Shown here: one piece after another, positions 13,571 to 22,962 of the stretch
Numbering within the stretch: the first letter of the stretch is position 1
Layout of the letters: each line of letters begins with the position of its first letter
DNA from: Motacilla alba alba
Lineage: Eukaryota; Chordata; Aves; Passeriformes; Motacillidae
DNA: 64,000 nt
Assembly (NCBI RefSeq): GCF_015832195.1
Contig: NC_052046.1
Location: 33,570,911-33,634,910 of the forward strand
Reading direction: 5' to 3'
Position numbers and translations under genes: made by a program
Notes under the pieces: generated by a model
Told to the model about the DNA's origin: nothing
The model's input: the letters and a program-made list of their open reading frames with translations, nothing else
Databases searched by the model: none

Positions 13571-14075
13571 CTTCTTTTGAGCCCCTTTTAAGTGTTTAAA
13601 GGTAACAATTAGATCTTCCAGGAACCGTCTCTTCTCTAGGCTGAGTAACTCCAATTCTCAGCATTTCCTCCTTCCTATAATCATAGTCCTCGCTGTGCTC
13701 TGGACACAGTCCAACAGGTCCATGTCTTTCCCGTGCTAAGGATGCCAGAATTGGACACAACACTCCAGGTGGGGTCTCATCAGAGCAGAGCAGAGGGGCA
13801 AAATCCTCTCCCTCACCCTGCTGGCTGTGCTGCTTTGGTTGCAGCCCAGGACATGTTTGGCTTTCTGAGCTATGAGCACACATTGCCAGTCATGTCAAAT
13901 TTTTCATTCACTGGTATCCCAAATTTATTTTCCTTCTCTGGTCTCAAACCCTTCATTCACCTGTCTGTACTTAGATAAGGTGTTGCCCTGGGCCAGGCAC
14001 AGTATGTTAAGCTTGTCCTTGCTGTTCTTCAGAAAGTTTGCACTCCTCCTGTCCAGGTCCAGAAGAAGTCCATAT
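13571..14075 (-). mobile_element. CR1 LINE fragment, minus strand, nested inside a plus-strand CR1
   Basis: On the minus strand, 14075 to 13571 reads through the end of the CR1 RT and the region after it: DLDRRSANF, AQKAKHVLGC, SALMRPHLECCVQFW, then LSLEKRR and LKGAQKKK. This is the part of ORF2 between the FNKAKC segment and the LFSLEKRRL/QYLKGAYKK segment. The fragment stops before the CR1 3' untranslated region and has no terminal octamer tail. That is unusual for a simple target-primed insertion, because LINE copies normally keep the 3' end. It sits inside the endonuclease of the plus-strand CR1 (13145-15848). Confidence 0.88.
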
Positions 14076-14887
14076 AGAAGATGACTTCTGATGAAGTGCT
14101 GAGGGAGCTGAATAGAGGAAGTTCACTCCTAGGTGTGTTGTTTCTAGCTGGAGGTGATCTCATGGGTTAGGGGAATTTTGGCAGCTGTCTTGGCCACAGT
14201 GAAGTTGTTACATTTAAGATTGTTGGCACTATGAAAAAAGCTGTTAGCAGAGATGCTGCTTACAGCAGGCTTTTGGATTTTGGATTTTTGGATCAAGGAA
14301 CTAGTTAGTAGGGTATATCTGCTTTCAAGTGTTTCTGAGTCTATAAATACTGGGCACTTTTTAAAGATCCACCTTTTAAAAGATCCCAGGAGAAGGGAAT
14401 TCCCATGTTTTGGAAACCAAGGATGTGCAGCAGAAGGCTGGGTAGGTAAATAGGCAACTGAACACTGAACTCTGAATAACTGATTCTGAATATTTAGGTG
14501 AAAAAGAAATTGTATGGGCTTTAAAAGCATGGCCAGGCTACACAGGAGTATTACAGAGGTGCTATTTGTCACTAGGGAGAAAATTCATATCATGAAATCT
14601 CAGTTGGAATTAGGTCAGTAATAAAAAATAAAAGTTATAAAAAAAGGATGGCTAAATAAAAGATTGGTCCATTACCTGATGATGTTAGTTTTCACCTCAC
14701 AAACAAGGGTGAATTAAAATAAAACTGATGTATTTAATGTCACCGTTGCCTCTATCCTTTATTGTCAACAATGAGTCCTGGAACCACAGGAGCTACAGGT
14801 CTGAGCACCATGAGTGGGAGAGGGATAGACTCCCAGCTGTTTATGCAGAATTTGCTGCTGCAGACAATTTGGAATTGGGCTGGAATC

Positions 14888-14914
14888 GAATCCAATTGGG
14901 ACTCAATTGGATTC
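14888..14914. repeat. Perfect inverted repeat inside CR1, 11-base arms, 5-base loop
   Basis: GAATCCAATTG (14888-14898) and CAATTGGATTC (14904-14914) are exact reverse complements separated by GGACT. The right arm belongs to the CR1 RT segment that reads on into a sequence encoding FIPG. The left arm looks like an extra copy relative to ordinary CR1. Confidence 0.85.
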
Positions 14915-15263
14915 ATCCCAGGGTATCGAAAGAACCAGGCATTGTCATTGCAAAACCTCTTTCAGTAATCAATTTTTGGAATCTGAGGAGGTCCTATCCC
15001 TGTTGAGTGGGAGACAGCAATTTTCAAGAATAGCTAGTAAGATGACCCTTGTAATTCTAGGCTTGTTACTCTCACTCCAGTGCCTGAAGATTATTATGAG
15101 AACTGCTAAAAAAACTTGAGAGACAATACAGTCATCAGTCAAAGGCAACAATAAATTCATGAAGGGAAAGAAGTGCCTAACTACCTTGATATTCTTTGGT
15201 GATAAAGTTTTCTGCCAAGTGGAAAAAGGGAAGACAGTGGATGTGAGCTGTTTGGTTATTGTG

Positions 15264-15303
15264 TTTATTTTATTTTATTTTAGTTTAGTTTAGTTTAGTT
15301 TTT
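15264..15303. repeat. Pentanucleotide microsatellite TTTTA / TTTAG
   Basis: Several TTTTA units pass into four AGTTT units without interruption. It lies within the RT part of the CR1 at 14076-15848 and post-dates that insertion. Confidence 0.9.
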
Positions 15304-18287
15304 GATCAGAGAATTCTTCTGTATTAAATTTCCAGCACACAGCTGGACTTATACATAATATGATGGGTAAACAGCTGACTGACAGACTGGGTTCAAAGAT
15401 TTGTAGTTTTTGGGATAACATCTAGCTGATATCTGTCAGTAGTGATGCTCCCCTCAATTTCAGGTTTAATTTTGGTACCAGTTCTGTTTGGTAGTTTTAT
15501 TAGTGACCTGGACACACAAGTTGAGTGCACAGTAAGTAGTTGCAGACAATAATTTGGACGTGCCATTGGTACCCTCAGGGGTACAGAGACCTTAGAGATA
15601 GATCTTGATAGACTAGAATGCTAGACAGTCACCAGCTGTGGGAATTTAGGTGAGAACAAATGTCATGTTCTGCACCTGGGAAAAGCTTTCCAGAGAAGTG
15701 TTCATTTCTGCAAGTCTGTTGGTGTCCAAGGAGTGGTTGGAAAGTGCTCTGAGAGATATGGTTTAATTTTTAGGTTGCCCTGTGTGGAGCTAGGAGCTGG
15801 ACTCAGTGATCCTCATGAGTCCCTTCCAACTCATGATATTGTAAGTACCTCCACTGCACTGCCTAATTTGTAATTGAGATTTGTGGACACAAAAAATGCA
15901 TTTTCCTTTTCTGCTTTTACCTGTGTGCCTTTAAATTGCCTTTATTTTATTCTCCTTTGAGTCACTTAATTCCAGGACTGCATTCTTGCTCTCCAGGGTT
16001 ATGCATTCTTATTCAACCATTCTTTTCTGTTTGCAAGCCAAGCTTTGAAACGTTAATATGTCAGTCATTTCTGTTCCTTTGTGGTAGAACACTACCACAC
16101 AAGTGGCTTACCTTGCTAAAAATTATTTTTAAAAAAAGCACCTTAATCCTTAAAGCTGATTTCGGAATAGAGTTTGGCAGTGAAACCATGCATTCTTCAT
16201 ATTTTCTGAGGTTTTGTTTGCAGAGTCTGCTGTGAAAAACTGAGAAACTAACCTTAGTGGTTCATATGGGTAGAGTGTTGGTTTTGGTGTTTTGAGAAGG
16301 AGTTTGTGTGTATGTCCACATGTTCTTGTGCATGTGGATGCAGATGTGCTGCTCTATACTTTTGGGTTTTCATATTAGGAAGTAGTGTATTTAAAATTCT
16401 GATTGGAAGGGAGACACTGATGTTTGAGTTTGGTTTGGCTTTTCTTTTTGTCAAATGTGGATTTATTTATAACATATAGATTCAGATTTGAACTAGGGCA
16501 CTCGAGGATTTTTTATATGGAAAGGCATATGTAGTGGTGTAAACACCAGAATAGGATTTCTCAATCCTACTCATTGGTTAGGCCTGGAGGTCGTTTAACC
16601 AGGTCTTAAGGTTCTCCGTAGGTGCAATACCTCTCCTGCACTATGGAATAGACTTCGACAGGTCTTTGTGGGAGAGGCAGTCTTCTAAATACTCTGTTTA
16701 TCTTCCTCTACACCAAGAATATGACAGTTGAAGACTAATTTTTATCATTCTAATTTAAACTGCTATCTGCTCAATTGCTGTTTTGTACTTAGAATATTAT
16801 ATGATGTTTAAAAGTGCAACCAGCCTCTTTTTTTCTAAACATGAAAGATGATTGGCATGTTGCTGATGATATAGTGAGGGATAGGTGATGCATGTGATAC
16901 ATTCAGGATCAGACAGTATAACTTCAGCTGACTTGCTTAGTCATATCAGGACCATGCATGTTCTTTCATTTCTTGTGTTTGTTTTCTGGACTTGAAAGTG
17001 CATTTATAAGAAGATGTCTGACATCATGTTGCTGCTTTAGGTCTTATCTTATCCACATTCCAAGACCATACCAGGGTACATCTAACTTTAACCATGTCAG
17101 GCACATATTTATGTCAAGCCTGCTAGAACTGTTGTGCTGTCATGTGCTGAGAAGCACAAAAATGAAAACTGTGGAAGAAGCAGTTTATTGCATTTCTTTA
17201 CTTTTTTTTAAATGAATGAACTTGATTTCAAAAAATAATTGGATAGTTTGAGTTTTACACAAATTATTTGAGGCACTGGATATGAATATTTTATTTTTCT
17301 TTTAGATTTCTTTTATATAGCTTTAGAAGGGTAATTATTGCATTCAATCTATTACTTACTAGTCTCACCTATCCCAAGCCTGGGAAATTTATAATGGATC
17401 AGAGCATCTCTTTTTGAGAAGAATATTCAGCAGGAGACAGTAATTCTGAATCCTTTTTTGTTCTCTTTGTTGAGATGTTCTCATTGCAGCTTCCACAGTC
17501 TCTAGGTGCACTGTGAAAGGGAGTCATGCATGCTGGTATCCCGTTTTTCTTGGAAAACACTCAAACGCTTGGGTTCACGTTGGGCTATCAAAAATGCAGT
17601 GAAGAACTATTAGAGGGTACTGGGTGGAAGAATTTTCAGTGTCTGACTTTCTTTAGGTCTTAATTCAGTGTTCATCTTTATCCAGCAGAATAAACTACCA
17701 AGTTTTTGCTTCCTGGTTGTATTAAAATTCAGTATAAAAACAGTTTCTGATAATGAAATCACTTCCTTCCAGGAGTGTCAGAGGCTGATATTAATGAAGA
17801 GAAAAAATTACACCTCTGATCTAAGAATTATTTTGTGCGTATCTCTGACTTTCCTAATTTTTTGGTAATTGAGTCTGGTTTGACATGTTAACATAAGAAG
17901 TGTATGTATCTGTGTACCACACAGACCTAGAAGATCCTTCTCTTATAGTAAGTTTTGCTGAGCTTTTAGAAACTTGCTGGTCAAGCCAAGAATTTTTCTA
18001 AAGTCATAGAATTTTTCTGAGAGTTTCAAAATTTCCAAATATTTGAAGGCATTTACTAATCCATTTTCTTACATTCTGGTAAATATAGAACTTCCAAGTC
18101 TTATTGCTTAAATTCCATCTGCCAGATTATCAAATCATACAAGTCTGGACCCAGTGCAGACATTTTATGCATAACTAATTGGCAATATGCCAGCCAGTTA
18201 TCATAAGCTTTTAATACTGTAGTGCACTTCTGAGGAAATTTGATCCACATAGCCTAGTATTTCTTGTAAATTATTGTATCTGGTACT

Positions 18288-18292
<5 letters not shown>

Positions 18293-18321
<29 letters not shown>
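18293..18321. repeat. (TG)14 dinucleotide microsatellite
   Basis: Uninterrupted alternating TG followed by TAACAT. Likely polymorphic in length and able to adopt Z-DNA. Confidence 0.97.
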
Positions 18322-18323
<2 letters not shown>

Positions 18324-18767
18324 CATATTCATACTTTTTACCTTCCTGAGGGAATTCAGATTTAAAAGACTGAATTTTACCACATATTACAGAAAAACAC
18401 ACATAATTCTTGTGTAAGGAAACCTTTTGTCTTCAAAAGCTTTATTAATCACAGACATCTCTCAGCAATTTTAAAATGGAAGGATTTATGGGAGTCATTC
18501 TTTAAGAATGGTTGGGAATTATTAACTCATTTTTATCTGAAATAACCTGGTATTTCCCTGCTTTTGTTTACTTATAAGTTTAATGGAGTTTTTCATAGAA
18601 AGTCTGGATCTGCTGTGCTAAAAATATGACTCTAATCTGTCAACCCTGTTCATGTAGAAAAATCTTGTTGAGGTGATGAGGCTCTGAAATAATAATAATT
18701 TGTGGGAGCAGAGGTTGCCACATGATGTCTGATCTGATCTGGGCTGTGGCATTTTTTTTCCTTCCAG

Positions 18768-18811
18768 CTATGTGCTTTGTTGAAAGATCAAACGAAGCCA
18801 TGAAAATGATG
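18768..18811 (+). other. Candidate 44-base micro-exon (weak)
   Basis: A T/C-rich tract ending in CCTTCCAG precedes position 18768, and GTAAGA follows position 18811. This gives plausible acceptor and donor sites around 44 bases. The open frame through it reads MCFVERSNEAMKMM, which I do not recognise. Splice-like pairs this close occur by chance in tens of kilobases, and no flanking exon was found, so this is only a candidate. Confidence 0.15.
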
Positions 18812-19689
18812 GTAAGATACTGTAAAAAAGAGTATGTCTCAATATTTCTATCATCTTGTATCATGTGCAAGAGAGACAGCTGTTTTTTCCCCTACTATGA
18901 AGACGCAGATGCATATTAAACTGTGGTTTCTGGCTCCCTTTCAGAACAATAAGAAACTACACACCTGTCAGCTCTTGGCAAGCAGGAATGGTAAAATTAC
19001 TAACTTCGTTTCCACAGCATTCTCTCACTGACAAACACACCATTGGCTTCATTTTTCTCTCCATCACTTCTCAAAAGGCTTAGATTTCTCCCCAGAGGCA
19101 CAGAAGAATTAAGCAGTTTTACTACTGCTTCTCATAAATGGCTTACTTTTTAGAAAGCATAGGTTTTCATGCTAGGCTTGTTTTATTACAGCTTTTCTTC
19201 TGGATTTTTTTTTCCAATCAGTGTTTTGCATCTGTAAGCCTTTGTGCTATATAGCACTCTCCTTTCCTAAGGCAATCCAAAAACCCTGCAAGCTAATGGC
19301 TCATTTAGTGATCATTTTGTTAAATAATATTCACAGCTGTTTTTCTTGTAGTACAGTGCAGGTAATACCCATGTGAACGATTTTTCCTCATATGTGGCTA
19401 GGTAGTGGATTTGTTTAGTACAGTGCAGTGTGGAGTTCTCCAGCAGCCGAGGTTTTTTTTAGCCTATCAAGCTTGAAAATGAAGTTCTGTTTACAAAGTA
19501 TAGAAAAATGAATCAACATTACATAAAATTTCTGTCCTTCAGAAAAGATCCTTAAGCATAGGACCTTAAGGAGCTTCAGCTGATTCCTAAAGTAGAGTTG
19601 ATTATGGACTTTGAATCTTAGTTCCTCGTTGCTGACTTTTGTTATCTTGGCTACATTATGAAAGTCATAAGAAAACCGGTAGTCTTTTT

Positions 19690-19757
19690 ATTGTTTGTTT
19701 CAGTTTTTGTTTGTTTGTTTTGTTTGTGGTTCCCTCCCCCTTTCCCCCTGCCCACCC
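19690..19757 (-). repeat. TTTG-rich tract followed by C-rich, potential minus-strand G-quadruplex
   Basis: TTTG/TTG repeats at about 19690-19728 run into a C-rich segment at 19732-19757. That segment has five C runs of three to five bases separated by T, TTT, TG and A. On the minus strand this satisfies the G3+ with 1-7-base loops quadruplex rule. Confidence 0.75.
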
Positions 19758-19793
19758 ATATTACCAACAAAACCAAACTGAAGAAACAGATTT

Positions 19794-19848
19794 TTCAAGA
19801 CACTTTAAAAATGATTAAGATGGTTCAAGACACTTAAAAAAAATGATT
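19794..19848. repeat. Two-copy degenerate direct repeat
   Basis: TTCAAGACACTT followed by an A run and ATGATT occurs at 19794-19816 and again at 19824-19848, differing only in the length of the A run. Confidence 0.8.
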
Positions 19849-20937
19849 GAAAACTTCCCTAGAATATTCTTGCCCTGTCTTCCCTTCTCTTTCCTGTTCT
19901 TACAGCTCCTTCACACTGCCCCCACACAGCTGAAAGCACAAACCAGGAATTCCTCAGAAAGTCTTTTACAAGGCATGTTGAAAACTTTGAAGACATTAAT
20001 CTGAAATGATCTGTCAAAGATCCAGGGGAATGGAATCTAACTGAACTTTAACTACTTTATCCTACTTAAGCCGGAACAAAACTGCTGAGCTGAGCAATTT
20101 AAGATTCCCACAGCTGCACTAGCAATGTTTTCGTTCATGGTACTAAATTGTTTCCATTAGCCTGAAAAGGGTTATAAAACCTACAATCAATTTACTTTCT
20201 GGGGCATTGTGTTTTGAATACCGTTTAATAGGGTGTGACAAAAACACATAATTTCTCCACATGTTCTTACATTGCAAGCAGATTTTGCTTGGTACTAGGC
20301 AGTGAACCAAATGTTCTGGACAGACAAATATTCAGCAGAGAATGCACTGGAATTGGAAATAAAGGAACAGTATCAGACAGCTAGAATGCCCAAGGCATGA
20401 CAAGAATCTTAAGTGGAAGAGATGAGCACAAAGGAATAATAGGAATTTTTATCATCCATTTGCTCATCAGCTCCACATTTGCTATGGATAGGAATCATTA
20501 GATTTGTTTAACGTAGAGGAAAAGAATAGATTCAAAAACTGGAAACATGAGTGAGCCCAATTGGACAGGAGTATATTTAAATACTAATATGAATAACCAG
20601 AGATGGCTAAATATGATGAACAGCTGTGGGCAGGAGGAGGATTCTCACTTTCTTCCAATGTACTCAATGACTTGGATTGCTTTCTCAGCCTAATACACCC
20701 ACAGCATTTTTGTTACATGAATAACCACATTTGTTTTTAAAAGACTTCTTGATAGGGGAGGACAGATTGATTTACTTACCTTTACTAATACTCCTAATCT
20801 GTTTATATCCTGTATCTCTTTTCATTTTAAGCACTTGAGCTTGTATTTTGCATACACAGTGTATCTTAAATCAGTTTATTGAGCAGGAAAATAAGACTGT
20901 TTAATAAGGAGCTGTGAATAAACATATTCAAGCAATG

Positions 20938-20977
20938 AATATGATATATGATATAATATATGATATTATATATGATA
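20938..20977. repeat. AT-rich simple repeat (ATATGATAT-like)
   Basis: Irregular ATGATAT/ATATAAT units, almost free of C. Partly self-complementary, so it could form a cruciform. Confidence 0.8.
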
Positions 20978-21862
20978 AAATATTTCTTAATAGTGATATG
21001 GAAAATCCCTACATTGTTCCATGACAACATGTCTCTAAAAATGTATTTTGATATTTCTGTAATTGTGTAATTGTGTGCTGAGGTACACTGTAAAACACGT
21101 GAATGCTGATCATCTAAAAAACACTTCATTTTATTTTTGACCGCAGATGAAGTTAATTGTCCTTACTAGGTGTTTCATTGTCTTTTAATTTAAACAGCTG
21201 TTTTTTAGAAAGAGAGAAAAATCTGGCAATTTTAACCCCAAGTCTAGAAATTATTGCTATGTTAGCAAACCAGCTCCCTGGTAAGGAACAAAGCAATAAT
21301 GAGGCATTGAATTGGTTGGTTCTACTGCACTGATTTCAGCACTTTTGTCAAGGTGTGGTTTATTTATTCTTGTAAGGGCTTTTAAGGGATCCTTTCATGG
21401 ATCTTCAAAATTTAGTGTGACCTTTTTCAGATTGAATTTTTAAGCTGAGAAAATTAGCTGCCATTCATAGAAATTTTAAAGCTGCTTCTCCATAGCCTGT
21501 ATTCTGGTTAAGTGGTAAATGGCAATAATTTTTTTCACTATTATTTTGTTGGATGATGATAATAAAAGCCAAATTTACTCTATTTGATGTATAAAAACAG
21601 CAAACACAAAACCATATTGAGAATTGCTACCTAATCATTTAATGTAGCAACATTTAAGATCCCAAAACTTTGGTTCCAGTGTTCAGCTCAGTGGTCTAAC
21701 TGAAAGCCTAGCTGTTGTGAAGAAGAGAGAAATAGGAATCTAGGAATATTCTCAATGGGGTTCGAGAAGCTGTGCACTCCATCTTGTTTTCCCAAAGCAC
21801 ATCATAGCTAAGGCTGTTCCTTCTTCTGTTCTTACACATTTTCAAGTGCAGAAACGTAGCAG

Positions 21863-21913
21863 CCTTGTCCAGGTTTATTCCAAGTTTATTCCATCCTTGT
21901 CCAATTTATTCCA
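21863..21913. repeat. Short local duplication with three TTTATTCCA copies
   Basis: CCTTGTCCA plus TTTATTCCA occurs at 21863-21882 and again at 21895-21913, with a further TTTATTCCA between them at 21885-21893. Confidence 0.75.
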
Positions 21914-22118
21914 GTCCTTTGTGCTTTCCACTGGACATGCTTTCTCCATAACTCACATAATCTCCTCTACTACCATTCAACACTACACCTTGTCTCAAAC
22001 TTGGCAAAGTTCTTTCTTTGCAATTGCATTTTGCAAAAGAGTGTCACATCAAATCTCTTCTACTCTTTTCTCTCACAACAGTCATCCCCATTGTTTTTGT
22101 TTCTTTATCATGCTTTTT

Positions 22119-22962
22119 AGAATCAATTAATTGTTCATGTTGGAAAAGTCCCTCAAGATCATAGAGCCCAACCATTGGTCTAACACTACCAAGTCCAACA
22201 TTAATTGATGCCTTTGTGCGCCATATTTAAGTTTTTTAAATACCTCCAGGGGTGGTATTGCTACTACTTTCCTGGACAGCCTGTTCACATGATTGACAAC
22301 CTCTTTGGAGAAGATTTTTTTTGTAATACCCATCCCAAACCTCTCCTGGAACTGTCTGAGGCTGTTTCCTCTTGTCCTGTCACTTGTTTCTCAGGAGTAG
22401 AGACCATGCCCCACGTGGTTAAACCCTCCTTTCTGACCGTGGTGGAGAGTGATAAGGCTCCCCCTGAGCCTTCTTTTCTCCAAGATAAACACCCCCAGCA
22501 GCTCCCTGAGCTGCTCCTCACAGGACTTGTGCTCCAGACCCTTCACCACCCTTTTCTGGAGACATTACAGCATCTAAATGTCTTTTTTGAAGAGAGGGCC
22601 CAAAACTGACCAAAGGACTCAAGGCATGCGCCCAGTGCCCAGCAGAGGGGTATGGTTACTGCCCTGATCCTGCTGGCCACACTATGGCTGACAGAGGCCA
22701 GGATGCCATTGGTCTTCCTGGCCACCTGGGCACAGCTGGCTCATGCTCAGCTGCTGCCAACCAGCATGCTGGGCCAATTTCCAGGCACTCTGTCTCAGTC
22801 TGTAGTTCCGCCTGGGCTTTTTAAGGCCCAAAGGAAGAACCTGTGGCCCAAAGGCCTTGTTGATCCTCATCCAAATGGCCTCAGCCCGTCCTGTCCAGAT
22901 TCCTCTGCGGAGCTTTCCTGTCGTCCAGCAGATCGACATTTCCATCCAACTTGGCATTGACA
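22119..22962 (-). mobile_element. CR1 LINE, minus strand, 3' end plus post-RT region, 5' truncated
   Basis: The left end carries the reverse complement of the CR1 3' terminus: GTTGGAAAAG, CCCTCAAGATCAT and a sequence like GAGTCCAACC. Then come the segments for VFKRR, the PWQAVEH-like region, [31 protein letters not shown] and WAPHYKKDIEVL in reverse order. The RT-end segments near 22840-22950 follow. The copy stops abruptly after TCCAACTTGGCATTGA, a typical 5' truncation. It is about 840 bases long with small internal losses. Its 3' end and ORF2 segments resemble those of the plus-strand copy at 48440-49228, so the two may belong to the same subfamily. No intact frame remains. Confidence 0.95.

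Larger units (their letters stand above)
14076..15848 (+). mobile_element. CR1 LINE, plus strand, rest of ORF2 plus 3' end (host element, right piece)
   Basis: Resumes the ORF2 of the 13145-13570 piece. The endonuclease middle and end lie at about 14080-14600 (nucleotide match to the CR1 segments around GRVPW, the lysine-rich stretch and the RAA region). The RT N-terminal part follows at about 14720-15260 (sequence related to FIPRVLKEL, then FTKGKSCLTNLVAFYD), and the RT core continues at 15330-15690 to the FNKAKC-VLHLG segment. About 600 bases that should follow are missing. The copy then jumps to a CR1-X-like 3' untranslated end, with GGAGCTAGGAGCTGGACTC and CCCTTCCAACTC at 15787-15832. A TTTTA/TTTAG microsatellite interrupts the RT at 15264-15303. 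Many stops and frameshifts show it is inactive. Confidence 0.9.
15849..22118. other. Unique AT-rich non-coding DNA with several simple repeats
   Basis: No gene or retroposon that I recognise. Named content: a block with more CpG than its surroundings at about 16490-16720, (TG)14 at 18293-18321, a splice-bounded candidate micro-exon at 18768-18811, T/G-rich and C-rich tracts at 19690-19757, a two-copy degenerate repeat at 19794-19848, an AT-only stretch at 20938-20977, and a short duplication containing TTTATTCCA three times at 21863-21913. Confidence 0.6.

Noticed and set aside
14144..14572. Minus-strand open frame of 142 codons, the longest in the window
   Set aside because: It is the antisense of the CR1 endonuclease middle/end on the plus strand, so not a gene.
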